A program made the position numbers and the translations under genes. Positions 27,814 through 37,125 of a stretch of DNA of 64,000 nt are shown one piece after another. The notes under the pieces were generated by a model. It did not search any database. It worked only from the letters and a program-made list of their open reading frames with translations, and had not been told where the DNA came from. Position 1 is the first letter of the stretch. Each line of letters opens with the position of its first letter. Origin of the DNA: CAWBRT01 sp963814745 (lineage in GTDB: Bacteria > Acidobacteriota > Terriglobia > Terriglobales > Acidobacteriaceae); contig CAWFEA010000001.1 of NCBI GenBank assembly GCA_963814745.1, positions 124,001-188,000 on the forward strand. Reading direction: 5' to 3'.

Positions 27814-28283
27814 CGCCCACTGCCGCTCCGGCAGCGGCTACGGCCGATGCGCCGTAGCGAAGAGAATGCTGTCCACCCCGATCCATCGGACTTGAACTTC
27901 GCTATCGTTCTCCACGTCTCTAGGGTAGTCAATTCGGCGGCGCTTGTGAACCGGTAACCCTTCGCCTTCGCCCCTGGGGCCTAGCGTGTGGTTGCGCGGG
28001 TTGGGGTAAAGACGGTCCGGGTTGGAAAGCGGCGCGGTTAAGAACGATAATGGAATCGATGCTGATTGGAGTTTCTGTGCTGGCGGTAAGATCAATCACC
28101 GGTTGGAAGGCGGTCGGGAGAAACGGTTTGGCGTACATGACCTGTTGGCACTAACTGGTTAACGGCTTTCTCTGGCGTAACGGCGCCTTTGATTGTCATA
28201 CTGTTGGCGCGGTTCCGCTGCCCTGCCGGGCGCGTCGGTCAGGCTTGGTTCAGGGCCGCATGGCGCCCTGTGAGTGAAACGAA
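27814..28283. other. intergenic region upstream of the TPR gene
   Basis: About 470 bp between divergent genes. The open frames here are arginine- and proline-rich and look like chance. No clear promoter, hairpin or RNA gene was recognised. Confidence 0.45.
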
Positions 28284-30935
28284 ATGTTAGGCTTCGGATT
28301 TAACAAGACGAAGATTTTGGCCTCTGCCGAGCGCTACATTCAGCAAGGCAGGCTTAGCAACGCCATTGCCGAGTATCAGAAGATCCTCAAGCACGACGCC
28401 CGGGATATCACCGTCGTGAACACCGTGGGCGACCTCTACGCCCGGGTGAACCAGACGGAAGAGGCAACGGAGTGCTTCCGCGAAGTTGCCCAGACTTATG
28501 CGGACAGCGGCTTCACCGTGAAGGCGATTGCGGTTTACAAGAAGCTGTCGAAGCTGAACCCCGGAAATCTTGAGTACGTTCTGAAACTTGGGGAACTCTA
28601 CCGGCAACAGGGCCTCCACAACGATGCGCGTTCGCAATACATGCAAGCCGCCGATTCCCTGCTGCGCTCCGGGAATCTCGACGAAGGAACCCATCTTTAC
28701 GAAAAGATTCTCGAACTCGACCCGGAGAATCTTTCCCTGCAAACCAAGCTCGCCGATCTCTATCTTCGCCTCGCGAAAAATGCCCAAGCCTCCGATCTGC
28801 TGATCCGGCTGGCGGAAAACTCCTTCCGCCGGGGTATGCTCGATGGCGCCGAGCAAGCTTTGGGCCGGCTGAACACCATGCTTCCGAACGACCCCAGAGT
28901 TCTGGAGCTAAAAGGTCGGGTCGCACTGCAACGCGGCAATCCGGCGCAAGCCGCGGAATTTCTCGAAAATCTGCCGGCGCTGCAGTCATCCGAGCCCGGT
29001 CTGCAACTTCTTTCCAAGGTTTATCTGCAAGCAGGTCTCGTTGAAAAGGCACTGCCGGTCGCAAGAAAGCTGCTGATCGAGTTCTCCCAAGCGGATTTTC
29101 TCAGCTCGTGCTGCGACTACCTGATGTCCAGTCACCGGGTGGACGAGGCACTTAAGCTTTTCACCGAATTCCCCGACCGCCTGTTCACCGGCAAGGTGGT
29201 TGAAAAGCTCCAGGGGTGCATCGCCCCTTTGCGTGATAATCCTGAGGCGCTGGAAATCCTGAAAAAGCTTCTGGAAAATGCAGGCGACACCACTCACAGT
29301 GGCGAGATTTTGGAATTGGTGGCCCACGCTTCGGTGCAAAAGGGCGATCTGGAGCATGCCCGGGTTCTGTATCAGCAATTGATGCGGCTGGAGCCGCAGG
29401 ACGAAACTCACCAGCGCAACTATCAGCAGGTTCTCCTGCGGCTGGAAGCGCCGGGCGCAAGCGGCGAGGAAGCTGTGCCGGCCGCGGCCAAGAAAGACGC
29501 TTCCGGCGAGCAAACCTATCCCGAGGAGCTGGAAGAGGAGATTCGAACCGCGCTGGCCGAGTCTGAGCTGTATGAGAACTACAGCCGATCTCCGGAAAAG
29601 GCCTTTGATCCCTTGCTGTCCGTGCTGGCCGGCGCTCCCTTCGATTTGCGCGTCAACCAGCGCCTGGCTTCGCTTTACGCCCGGGATGAGCGGTTTGCCG
29701 ATGCCGCCCAGTGCTGTGAGAAGGTCAGTCAGGTTCTTTCCGTAGCCGGCAAGAAGGAACAGGCGCGTGAATACGCCGAGATGGCGGCGAAGTATCGCGC
29801 TCACGCCGACGCCGAGATAACGCAAAACGAGGCCGCCGGGGCTTCAAATCCGCCTGATAAGCCCGCGAGCGGAGATCGCATCCCCGTTTCGCCTCCTGCT
29901 CCTGCTGAATCGACCGGCCATGCCTCGGAGCGCAGCGTAGAGGAGATTGACCTTTCCGATGATTGGGAGCGGGTCTCGGCCCAGGAAACCCCAGAAGCTG
30001 CAACCGCAGACCCGGAGCAGGAACGGGAAATAGTCGAGGAAATTCGGTTTTATCTTGCGGAGTCGCTGCTGCGGGAGGCCGACTTTGCCGTTCAGCGTCT
30101 CTCGGAGGTCAACCCCCACCACCCCGAGCTGCCCGCTCTGCGCCAAAAGCTTGCCGCTAAGCACGGTACCGGCACGGCAGAGGCGGCCACGCCCCCTGTT
30201 CCGGTAGAAGAAATCGAAATCGAGCCGCCGGGGTTCACGCCCGGAGCGCAGGCGGGCGCGCACGACGGCTCGATGCCGACAACCGCGGGCGGAACACCGT
30301 CCAGCCTTGGCGAGTTCGTCAGTGAGCTGGAGACCTCCTTAGGCAGTGACTTCGCCCCGGAGCCGCCGTCCTCTTCGGCTGCAAGGTCCGCGCCCCAGGC
30401 TTCGCAAGTGGAGGCCGTCGCCAGTCAGGCGCCGGCTTCACCCGCCGGACGGGCCATCACCGGCGAACCGGTGAGTCAAGGCGACGACGTGAATTCGTTG
30501 CTCTCGGATGTCTTCCAGGAATTCAAACAGGAGATGGAGGCCGGGGAAGCCAACGAGCAGGACCCGGAGACCCACTACAATCTCGGGCTCGCCTTCAAAG
30601 AGATGGGATTGGTCGAGGAAGCGATCGGAGAGTTTCAGAAAGTGTGTCAGGCAATCGAGCAGGGACGGCCATTTTCCCAGACCATTCAGGCCTATACTTG
30701 GCTGGCGCAATGTCTGGTTTCAAAGGGAGTTCCCGAAGCCTCTTTCAAGTGGTACCAGCGCGCCTTGTTGGCGGCGCCGGATGAGCAGGTCAGGATTGCC
30801 ATCTACTATGAGCTGGGGCAGGCCTATGAAGCAGCTGGTCAGAAAGCGGAAGCATTGAAGGCGTACTTGGAGGTTTACGCCTCGAACATTGATTTTCGTG
30901 AGGTCGCCACCCGCATACGGGGGCTGAAATCGTAG
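28284..30935 (+). CDS. large tetratricopeptide-repeat protein
   Basis: An 883-residue protein made mostly of TPR helices. Repeats are clear at residues 10-190 (AIAEYQKILKHDARDITVVN, ECFREVAQTYADSGFTVKAI, LYEKILELDPENLSLQTKLA) and again at the C-terminus (THYNLGLAFKEMGLVEEAIG, YYELGQAYEAAGQKAEALKA). A middle stretch of about 270 residues (515-740) is acidic, Pro/Ala/Ser-rich and probably disordered. No signal peptide is seen. It is probably a scaffold for protein assemblies. The last codons and stop lie in a 24-bp tandem duplication. Confidence 0.85.
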   Translation: MLGFGFNKTKILASAERYIQQGRLSNAIAEYQKILKHDARDITVVNTVGDLYARVNQTEEATECFREVAQTYADSGFTVKAIAVYKKLSKLNPGNLEYVLKLGELYRQQGLHNDARSQYMQAADSLLRSGNLDEGTHLYEKILELDPENLSLQTKLADLYLRLAKNAQASDLLIRLAENSFRRGMLDGAEQALGRLNTMLPNDPRVLELKGRVALQRGNPAQAAEFLENLPALQSSEPGLQLLSKVYLQAGLVEKALPVARKLLIEFSQADFLSSCCDYLMSSHRVDEALKLFTEFPDRLFTGKVVEKLQGCIAPLRDNPEALEILKKLLENAGDTTHSGEILELVAHASVQKGDLEHARVLYQQLMRLEPQDETHQRNYQQVLLRLEAPGASGEEAVPAAAKKDASGEQTYPEELEEEIRTALAESELYENYSRSPEKAFDPLLSVLAGAPFDLRVNQRLASLYARDERFADAAQCCEKVSQVLSVAGKKEQAREYAEMAAKYRAHADAEITQNEAAGASNPPDKPASGDRIPVSPPAPAESTGHASERSVEEIDLSDDWERVSAQETPEAATADPEQEREIVEEIRFYLAESLLREADFAVQRLSEVNPHHPELPALRQKLAAKHGTGTAEAATPPVPVEEIEIEPPGFTPGAQAGAHDGSMPTTAGGTPSSLGEFVSELETSLGSDFAPEPPSSSAARSAPQASQVEAVASQAPASPAGRAITGEPVSQGDDVNSLLSDVFQEFKQEMEAGEANEQDPETHYNLGLAFKEMGLVEEAIGEFQKVCQAIEQGRPFSQTIQAYTWLAQCLVSKGVPEASFKWYQRALLAAPDEQVRIAIYYELGQAYEAAGQKAEALKAYLEVYASNIDFREVATRIRGLKS

Positions 30936-30959
30936 CGCATACAGGGGCTGAAATCGTAG
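30912..30959 (+). repeat. 24-bp tandem duplication containing the TPR gene stop codon
   Basis: 30912-30935 and 30936-30959 differ at one base. Each ends in the same TAG stop. Translation past the first stop would add RIQGLKS and stop again. Confidence 0.85.
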
Positions 30960-30978
30960 AATATAGAATTGCGCTAAT

Positions 30979-31434
30979 ATGGACCCCACGTACACCCCCG
31001 GTTCCGGCCAACCCTTCGGCTTTTCTGAAGACAAGAGTCTGGCTGGTTCCGAGCCTCCGCCAGACCTCGGGGTGCCATCCAACTCTAGCGTGGATAATGA
31101 ACAGTTGAGCTTCGACCGCGGTATGGGCAGCGGAGAATCCGGATCGGATCTGTTGCGGGCTCCAGTTACGGCAAGTTCCGGAGTTCCCCGCTGGGCGGCT
31201 CGCATATTCCTGGTTATCGAGGTGATAATTTGGGTTGAGCTCGGGATGATCCTGGTGGTTGTGCCCTGGACGCATGCCTGGAGTAACAATGGTCTGGTCT
31301 TGAATTATCCCCGCATCCGCGAGCTGCTGAGCATGAATTTCGTCCGCGGGGTTGTAACCGGAATTGGCCTGCTCGATATCTGGGCGGGAATGTGGCAAGC
31401 CATACATTACAAGGAACCGGCTGGTAGAAAGTAA
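30979..31434 (+). CDS. membrane protein of unknown function
   Basis: A 151-residue protein: about 70 hydrophilic Ser/Gly/Pro-rich residues, then two hydrophobic helices (ARIFLVIEVIIWVELGMILV and VVTGIGLLDIWAGMW) connected by a short loop. It starts 20 bp below the TPR gene duplication and ends 26 bp before the LOG gene, so it may be in an operon with it. I do not recognise the family. Confidence 0.6.
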   Translation: MDPTYTPGSGQPFGFSEDKSLAGSEPPPDLGVPSNSSVDNEQLSFDRGMGSGESGSDLLRAPVTASSGVPRWAARIFLVIEVIIWVELGMILVVVPWTHAWSNNGLVLNYPRIRELLSMNFVRGVVTGIGLLDIWAGMWQAIHYKEPAGRK

Positions 31435-31460
31435 AACGCACCGCGTATTTCCCAACACCT

Positions 31461-32363
31461 ATGAGTGAACTCAAAGATTTGAAGAGTATCCGGGCTCCGC
31501 TCGCATACGAGAATGAGAAGTTTCTGGCGGGTCCGGATGGCCGCCCGTTGCGAATTATGGCCGAATACGCCGAACCATTGGCGCGCTTTCGCCGGCAAAA
31601 CATTCAAGACACCGTGGTTTTCTTTGGCTCGGCGCGCTTCCACAGCCGCGTTCAAGCCGAGGAGGGCCTCTCGGCCGCCGAGCGTACCCTGGATTTGCTG
31701 GAGAAGCCGGGCTCGGCTGCTCTGGCTTCGCCCGACGAACAAACCAGAGTCAAACGCGCCCGTGTCGCCGTGGACATGGCTCGCTATTACGAGGACGCGC
31801 GCCGTCTCGCCTTCCTGCTCACCCAGTGGGCTCGCACCATCCCTTCCAAGCGTCATCGCTTCGTTGTCACCACTGGCGGCGGTCCCGGCATCATGGAGGC
31901 CGCCAACCTGGGAGCTCGCGAGGCCGGCGGACAAACCATCGGCCTGAACATCAACCTGCCTTACGAGCAGATGCCCAATCCGTTCATCAGCCAGGAGTTG
32001 AACTTCGAGTTTCACTACTTTTTCATGCGTAAGTTGTGGTTTGCCTACCTGGCCAAAGCCCTCGTCGTCTTCCCCGGAGGCTTCGGCACGCTCGACGAGT
32101 TGTTTGAAATCCTGACCTTGGCGCAAACCGAAAAACTTGCCAAGAAAATTATCGTCCTGATTTATGGCAAGGAATACTGGAGCCGGGTGCTCAACCTGGA
32201 GGCGCTCGCCGACGCTGGGACCATCTCTCCGCGGGATGTGAAGCTGTTCAATTACGTGGATTCACCCGAGGAGGGATTTGAAGTTCTGCGCGATGCGCTC
32301 ACCACGCACCACCTGAATGTTCCCGCCAAACGCACCCCGGAGATAGCCAGGACGCGGCCATAG
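31461..32363 (+). CDS. LOG-family (TIGR00730-like) Rossmann-fold protein
   Basis: A 300-residue protein of the lysine-decarboxylase-like LOG family, members of which hydrolyse nucleoside 5'-monophosphates and some of which make free cytokinins. The diagnostic motif PGGFGTLDELFE is present, with TTGGGPGIMEAANLGA upstream of it and the helical RKLWFAYLAKALVVF between. The N-terminal extension of about 100 residues is longer than in classic LOG enzymes and matches the larger bacterial subfamily. It lies downstream of the small membrane protein. Activity toward a particular nucleotide is inferred. Confidence 0.85.
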   Translation: MSELKDLKSIRAPLAYENEKFLAGPDGRPLRIMAEYAEPLARFRRQNIQDTVVFFGSARFHSRVQAEEGLSAAERTLDLLEKPGSAALASPDEQTRVKRARVAVDMARYYEDARRLAFLLTQWARTIPSKRHRFVVTTGGGPGIMEAANLGAREAGGQTIGLNINLPYEQMPNPFISQELNFEFHYFFMRKLWFAYLAKALVVFPGGFGTLDELFEILTLAQTEKLAKKIIVLIYGKEYWSRVLNLEALADAGTISPRDVKLFNYVDSPEEGFEVLRDALTTHHLNVPAKRTPEIARTRP

Positions 32364-32521
32364 GCAGGTGGGTTTGCTGGCGCGCGCCCTTGATCGTCAC
32401 TGAGCGCGAGGGTATTTTGCCTGGCCGGCTTCCTGAGTCGAATGTTGGTTTACCAATGGTTCGGCTTTGATTCGATATTCGTGGATACTCCGGCGGCGGA
32501 AATTGCTCTAAAATTCCGATC

Positions 32522-32779
32522 ATGCGCTTTCTGGTAAGAACCCTCTGGCTGACGGTTCTGTTTCTGCTCATCTCCCAAGGTTTCCTGCAGTGCTTCTACC
32601 CGGGGATGCTGCAGAGGATACGGGACCGATTCGGCCGCACTTTGGAATTAACCAGCCCCGGCGAAAGAGTGCGCCCAGGCCGCAGCGGCAAAGCGTCTTT
32701 CATGCAGAGAGCCTTTGGCATCTTGCTGATATTGATCGGCGTGCTCTGCCTGATGATGACCTTCGGAGTGATTCGCTAG
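32522..32779 (+). CDS. small two-helix membrane protein
   Basis: An 85-residue protein with two hydrophobic helices (WLTVLFLLISQGFLQCF and AFGILLILIGVLCLMMTFGV) around a hydrophilic loop. It ends seven bases before the longest thiE frame. Function unknown; the hydrophobic pattern and codon usage favour a real gene. Confidence 0.5.
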   Translation: MRFLVRTLWLTVLFLLISQGFLQCFYPGMLQRIRDRFGRTLELTSPGERVRPGRSGKASFMQRAFGILLILIGVLCLMMTFGVIR

Positions 32780-32849
32780 CCTCCTGTTGGCCGAGCGATG
32801 GGTTCTGAACGACTTTGCAACTTGCAAGTTGAGGTCTGAAACTTTCCCT

Positions 32850-33551
32850 GTGCTGTTCTACTACATCACCGACCGCAATCAGTTTCCCGGCACGGATGTC
32901 GAACGCCGGGCGCGGCTTCTCGAACGCATCGGCCAGGCGGCTGAGGCTGGAGTCGATTGCATCCAGTTGCGCGAAAAAGATATGGCCGCCCAACCGCTCG
33001 CACATTTGGCCGAGGAAGCGTTGCGGAGAATCGAGCCTCACCGCACCAAGTTGCTGATCAACTCGCGGCTCGATATCGCGCTGGCTGTCGGCGCCGCCGG
33101 GGTACACCTTACCTCCGGCGACTTCACCGCGAGCCAGGCGCGCACGATCGTCGCCGGGGCCGGCCGCCGCGTCCAGAGCCGAGACTTTCTGGTCGGCGTC
33201 TCATGCCACTCAGTCGGCGAAGTGCGGCTGGCTGCCGATGAAGGAGCGGACTTCGCGGTGTTGGCGCCGATATTCGAAAAAGTTCTTGCGCCAATGGCCG
33301 TGCTCCCGGCGACGAAAGAAACGGGCAGGGGTGCAAGGCTGCCCGGCATCGGCATTGAGGCTATCCGCGAAGCCGTCCGCTCGACCAACCTGCCAATATT
33401 GGCCTTGGGCGGGGTGAGCCTTTCCAATGCTGCTACTTGCCTGATGGCGGGGGCGGCCGGGGTGGCTGCAATCCGTTTGTTTCAGGAAGGCGATGTGGGG
33501 GAAACTGTTCGGCGCCTGCGGGCTTTGGAAGAGTCGCCGGCAGGCGCATAG
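32850..33551 (+). CDS. thiE: thiamine-phosphate synthase-like protein
   Basis: About 233 residues with the ThiE TIM-barrel pattern: YYITDRNQFPG, GVDCIQLREKDMAAQPLAHL, LLINSRLDIALAVGAAGVHL, ISCHSVGEV-like VGVSCHSVGEVRLAADEGAD and LALGGVSLSNAATCLMAGAA. ThiE joins the thiazole and pyrimidine halves of thiamine. The usual catalytic Ser/Gly positions appear intact. The start is unclear: GTG 32850 gives the family N-terminus, while a TTG at 32787 opens the frame earlier. Orphan ThiE/TenI homologues exist, so TenI-like activity is an alternative. Confidence 0.78.
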   Translation: MLFYYITDRNQFPGTDVERRARLLERIGQAAEAGVDCIQLREKDMAAQPLAHLAEEALRRIEPHRTKLLINSRLDIALAVGAAGVHLTSGDFTASQARTIVAGAGRRVQSRDFLVGVSCHSVGEVRLAADEGADFAVLAPIFEKVLAPMAVLPATKETGRGARLPGIGIEAIREAVRSTNLPILALGGVSLSNAATCLMAGAAGVAAIRLFQEGDVGETVRRLRALEESPAGA

Positions 33552-33576
33552 TTCAAATGCCCTGACAAGAAGACGG

Positions 33577-33927
33577 TTAGAAGGCCCTGCCGGGAATGAG
33601 CCATCGCATTAGAAGCTGCAATACGGCCAGCAGAAGCGCACCCCAGAATGCCGGCTTGAATCCCTGCACGGTGAATCCGCTAACCAAGTGCGAGGTAAAC
33701 AGCAGCATCAGGGCGTTGATGACCAGCAGAAACACACCGAATGTGACAATCGTGAGCGGAAAGGTGAGGATCTTCAACAGCAGACCGAGGGTGGCGTTTA
33801 CCAGCCCTATAACCAGCGCCGCCACCAGGGCGGGGAAAAAACCGCGCACGACAAATCCAGGAACAATATGCGACACCACCAGCAGCAGCAGGGCGCTGAT
33901 GATCCAGTGAATCAGCATTCGAGTCAT
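33577..33927 (-). CDS. YvlD-like 4-TM membrane protein (phage holin 4_2 family)
   Basis: A 116-residue protein with four hydrophobic helices separated by short polar turns (HWIISALLLLVVSHIVPGF, VIGLVNATLGLLLKILTFPL, LLVINALMLLFTSHLVSGF, ALLLAVLQLLMRWLIPG). The pattern with repeated G-F turns is typical of the YvlD/phage-holin-4_2 family. It is probably not phage-derived here. Convergent with thiE. Confidence 0.75.
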   Translation of the reverse strand: MTRMLIHWIISALLLLVVSHIVPGFVVRGFFPALVAALVIGLVNATLGLLLKILTFPLTIVTFGVFLLVINALMLLFTSHLVSGFTVQGFKPAFWGALLLAVLQLLMRWLIPGRAF

Positions 33928-34024
33928 AATCCCGATCTTAAAGTTTCTTGTCCTACAAATCTGTTACACCGAGCCCAAGGCTGAATCTTCGCAGCATCGT
34001 GGGCAGCGTGTCTGGATTCCGAAT

Positions 34025-34450
34025 TTACCCTGCATCGGTCTTGGCGCTGCCCCGGGCTTCATCCTGAGCTTTCGATTCGAGTCTGGATTTTTGCGCTTCC
34101 GCCCGCTGCATGCGCTGGCGCCGCAGCAGGCGCTCAGCGGCGATCAGGGCGTGCAAATCATATCCGTAGGGGCCTATGCCGCGAAACGTACGCTCGTCGA
34201 ATAAGCGGATGATGCCGCAGTCATTGCAAACCTGATAGGAAAAATGCCCGCGTTCGTCTTCCACTCTCGCCGGCCAGCTCATATTTCGGTGCCAGCAGCC
34301 GCGCAAAACGAAAGCGGCGGCCGATGCCAACCCGGCTAGCCCGATCCCTAAAGGGAAAATCCAGTGAACTCGACGGCGCTTTCGCGCCGCCTCTTTCGGG
34401 CTGTCCTCCGGGGCCGTGGTCTGCGTCTCCTCCTCGCCGGGACTTTTCAT
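34025..34450 (-). CDS. membrane-anchored protein with a CxxC motif, unknown function
   Basis: A 141-residue protein: acidic/Lys-rich N-terminus, one transmembrane helix (WIFPLGIGLAGLASAAAFVL), then a domain containing YQVCNDCGIIRLFDERTF and a basic Gln/Arg/Ala-rich coil at the C-terminus. The CxxC could bind metal or form a disulphide. The ATG at 34450 follows GAGG seven bases upstream; the frame to 34633 is unsupported. Not recognised. Confidence 0.55.
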   Translation of the reverse strand: MKSPGEEETQTTAPEDSPKEAARKRRRVHWIFPLGIGLAGLASAAAFVLRGCWHRNMSWPARVEDERGHFSYQVCNDCGIIRLFDERTFRGIGPYGYDLHALIAAERLLRRQRMQRAEAQKSRLESKAQDEARGSAKTDAG

Positions 34451-34647
34451 GCTTCTACCTCTCAGACCGCTCCGAAGAAAGTATATCCCGAAAGCCGGCA
34501 AGGTATTCGGCCAGCGCTTTAGCGCGCCTAAGGCGGAAGGATTCCGAGTGTCTGGGCGGCTAACGGCCGACGCATGAACAAGGCTCGGACCCGCGACGCT
34601 AAGGCGCTCTTCACCCAACCACAACGGCGGCAAGATATTGGCGCTCC

Positions 34648-35073
34648 TCAGGCTTTGTTCTTGCCGAACAGCTTATCGAGCGAGCAGCAATTATCGTCGA
34701 GGTTGGCAAGTGCCAGATAAAGCGCGACGGCGTAGATCATCTGGATCGAGACCGTAACCCAGTCGCTACGCATCGAGGTCCCGAAAATCAGCCCGGCGAT
34801 CAATAGCTGAGCGATCACCAGCGCCCAGCGCGTGAACAACCCGAAAAAGATGAGCACACCGAGGATCAACTCCACATAAGGCAGCACCGAGAGGAAGGCG
34901 TGGACCGGGCCCGGCGGCAGAGGCGTGCCGGCAAAAGCCTTGGTCGTGCCGGAGGCGAAGCCCTCGACGCCGCCGCCGAGCATGCGGGCCAGTCCGTGAA
35001 AGAAAAAGTTGGTTCCCAGAACCAGGCGGAAGGCCACAAAGGCCACCGTACGATTGGAGCATGAGCAAGCCAT
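34648..35073 (-). CDS. DoxX-family membrane protein
   Basis: A 141-residue protein with four hydrophobic helices and the family N-terminal pattern FRLVLGTNFFFHGLARML, PYVELILGVLIFFGLFTRWA and MIYAVALYLALA. DoxX proteins are inner-membrane proteins, some of which take part in quinone-linked redox systems. The C-terminus NCCSLDKLFGKNKA has a Cys pair. It starts with GGA near the ATG at 35073 and ends just after the Dcm gene's end on the same strand. Confidence 0.8.
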   Translation of the reverse strand: MACSCSNRTVAFVAFRLVLGTNFFFHGLARMLGGGVEGFASGTTKAFAGTPLPPGPVHAFLSVLPYVELILGVLIFFGLFTRWALVIAQLLIAGLIFGTSMRSDWVTVSIQMIYAVALYLALANLDDNCCSLDKLFGKNKA

Positions 35074-35154
35074 GGCGAAGTTTCCTTGAAAAAATGATTC
35101 GGAATCCGGTGTTGCAAATAATACACGTTCCCGGCTCTTTCAGAGAGCGTAGAA

Positions 35155-36069
35155 TTAGTCTGCTGCTGCCGCCGCCTTAGCGGGTTCAGATGTGTTCTGA
35201 ATCGCCAATATACGCCGAGCGATGAACTCGGCTATCGGCGGGGCTACGGCGTTGCCAATGAGTCGCCCTCGCCTACCGTCCAGCCGGCCGGGAACCCCAT
35301 CAGTCGCTCGCATTCGGTCCAGGTCAAGTTTCTGGCCACATAATATTGGTCTGTCAGAGTGGCCGCCTTGATGCTTTCCAGTTTGGGCGCGTATCGTGGG
35401 GCTATAGCTCGTCGCCTTGGTGTACCCAAAGCCGCCGCGACGTTGAACCAGAAGCGGAGTGTCTGACGCAAACTCTTCGCAAAGATCGGGTCTAGCTTCC
35501 GTCCCGCACGCTTTTCGCGGCGAATCACCCCTAAGCAATTTGCCGCTGTCAATATAGAACTGATAGGAAAGCGGCGATTGATAAGATCCGATAAGGAAAA
35601 CTCTTTCACGGCTGTGGGGTAAACCCGCGCTGAGAGTGTTACACGTGAACCAGATCCCCATATACCCGATCTCTTCAAGCTCGTCAACAACTGACTCAAA
35701 GGCGGACCCTCCGTCTGAGCTGAGGAGGCCCGGGACATTCTCCAAGACAATCCAAGGCGGTCGAACTGATCGAGCAAGCTCTGCAAATGTGAAGAAGAGT
35801 CCACTTCGGGCTCCACGGATGCCCTTGCGCTGTGCGTTGGCCGCGCTGACATCTTGACAGGGCCATCCGCCGGCCCAAACTTCAGCTTCAGGGATTTGAT
35901 CGGCTTTGAGCGTCGTGATGTCGTCATGCAGCGGGACCTCCGGCCAGTGGCGCTTTAGGATACGTTGACAATAAGGATCAATTTCACAATGGAACACAGG
36001 TATAATGCCCGCATACTGGAATCCAAGGTCGAAGCCGCCGATTCCGGCGAAGAACGAAGCTAAGCGCAT
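35155..36069 (-). CDS. DNA (cytosine-5) methyltransferase
   Basis: A 304-residue m5C methyltransferase. Motif I is MRLASFFAGIGGFDLGFQ at the N-terminus. The catalytic motif IV is AGGWPCQDVSAAN (Pro-Cys-Gln). Motif VI is IVLENVPGLL, motif VIII is HSRERVFLIGS and motif X is RLIGNAVAPPIAEFIARR. The stretch between VIII and X is the target-recognition region and is short. It is divergent from the HNH nuclease gene by 20 bp, and Vsr lies further on in the same island. The pair suggests a methylation-restriction or mismatch-repair system; the recognised sequence is unknown. Confidence 0.93.
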   Translation of the reverse strand: MRLASFFAGIGGFDLGFQYAGIIPVFHCEIDPYCQRILKRHWPEVPLHDDITTLKADQIPEAEVWAGGWPCQDVSAANAQRKGIRGARSGLFFTFAELARSVRPPWIVLENVPGLLSSDGGSAFESVVDELEEIGYMGIWFTCNTLSAGLPHSRERVFLIGSYQSPLSYQFYIDSGKLLRGDSPRKACGTEARPDLCEEFASDTPLLVQRRGGFGYTKATSYSPTIRAQTGKHQGGHSDRPILCGQKLDLDRMRATDGVPGRLDGRRGRLIGNAVAPPIAEFIARRILAIQNTSEPAKAAAAAD

Positions 36070-36089
36070 CTTTCCAACCTTAGGGTGAA

Positions 36090-36845
36090 ATGGCTAAATC
36101 TCGCGCCAGCAAGGGTTTTCTCCTCACTCCCAGAAGCACTCCGAACGAGTCGGAGGCTCGTAGGGAGAAGTGGCTCGCTGAAGCGCAAGATGGTTTTGTG
36201 TCTCCCAGCGCGGCAAATAAGCACTACTACTCGGTGATCTTGAAGGCACTCTGGCCCGCAAGGCACGGCATCCCAGGTCCCGTGCTTTCCGAAACCGAGA
36301 TTCGCGCTGCCGTCAACACTTTCCGCCGAGCCAGAGGCGAGGAGCCGTATAAGGACGTTTTCCGGCATATGAGGGAACTGCAGGGAGAGGAAGGTTTCAC
36401 TTCCATCATAAAGGAAGGAACCCGCTACCAGTTGCAGAGCTTGCACGTAAGCCAAAAACGCGAGCCTAGGGCAAAGCTGAGCAAAGGAGATTGGAAAACA
36501 CTTAGGGAAAGATACGGCTACCGATGCGCTTCTTGCGGCCAACAGGAACCGGATGTAAAGCTCAGCCCAGACCACAAGATTCCTCGATCCCGGCAGGGCT
36601 CGAACGATTTGGGCAATTTCCAGCCGCTCTGTGAGCAGTGTAACAACATCAAAAGCAGCGTTTGCGGTGGATGTACGTTGAACTGCAACGTATGCTCCTG
36701 GGCGTTCCCCGCAGAATACAAGCAGCTCATCGTCACCGACGATAACAAGGAGTTCATCAAGCGCGAAGCAGATCGGCGTGGAATTGCTCAGTCGGACCTC
36801 ATGAACAACATTCTTCGCAATCATTTCAACACTCAACGGTCGTAG
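36090..36845 (+). CDS. HNH endonuclease, putative restriction partner
   Basis: A 251-residue protein. The C-terminal half has a zinc-HNH core: CASCGQQEPDVKLSPDHKIP, then QPLCEQCNNIKSS, with the cysteine pairs and the DH...N arrangement. The N-terminal 120 residues are basic and helical. After the HNH there is a second cysteine cluster, CGGCTLNCNVCSW, which is not usual. It is divergent from the m5C methyltransferase with only 20 bp between, so it may be the restriction enzyme of that methylase. Cleavage specificity unknown. Confidence 0.8.
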   Translation: MAKSRASKGFLLTPRSTPNESEARREKWLAEAQDGFVSPSAANKHYYSVILKALWPARHGIPGPVLSETEIRAAVNTFRRARGEEPYKDVFRHMRELQGEEGFTSIIKEGTRYQLQSLHVSQKREPRAKLSKGDWKTLRERYGYRCASCGQQEPDVKLSPDHKIPRSRQGSNDLGNFQPLCEQCNNIKSSVCGGCTLNCNVCSWAFPAEYKQLIVTDDNKEFIKREADRRGIAQSDLMNNILRNHFNTQRS

Positions 36846-36907
36846 CTCCAGTTCCTTCACTCCTTGCAAGTTCACGGCCACTAACTCTCTTTCCTGCGGC
36901 ACAGGAC

Positions 36908-37093
36908 TTAAAGTTCTCTTTCACCTTCGCGACCGGCGAATAGGTTCGGCTGCTGTTGGGATCGGACGTACTCCAGCGCGCGATTAATAAACCAGTCCTT
37001 CAGCGACTGCTGTTCCAACGCTAAGACAGAGTAGAGCCGGCGCTTAAGGTCGGGTTCCACCTCGATCACGATCCTTCCAGAGCCGCCAATCAT
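36908..37093 (-). CDS. small RHH/antitoxin-like protein
   Basis: A 61-residue protein: a basic beta-strand-like start (SGRIVIEVEPDLKRRLYSVL) and an amphipathic helix (SLKDWFINRALEYVRSQQ). The pattern resembles ribbon-helix-helix or HTH-like antitoxins. An A/T-rich region with the 12-bp palindrome TTACATATGTAA at 37114-37125 lies just upstream and could be its operator. It lies between the HNH and Vsr genes. Function is an inference. Confidence 0.5.
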   Translation of the reverse strand: MIGGSGRIVIEVEPDLKRRLYSVLALEQQSLKDWFINRALEYVRSQQQPNLFAGREGEREL

Positions 37094-37113
37094 TCCATGT
37101 ACTATACATAACG

Positions 37114-37125
37114 TTACATATGTAA
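37114..37125. promoter_or_regulatory. candidate operator palindrome
   Basis: TTACATATGTAA is a perfect 12-bp palindrome within an AT-rich stretch, 20 bp above the start of the small RHH-like gene. Confidence 0.4.
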
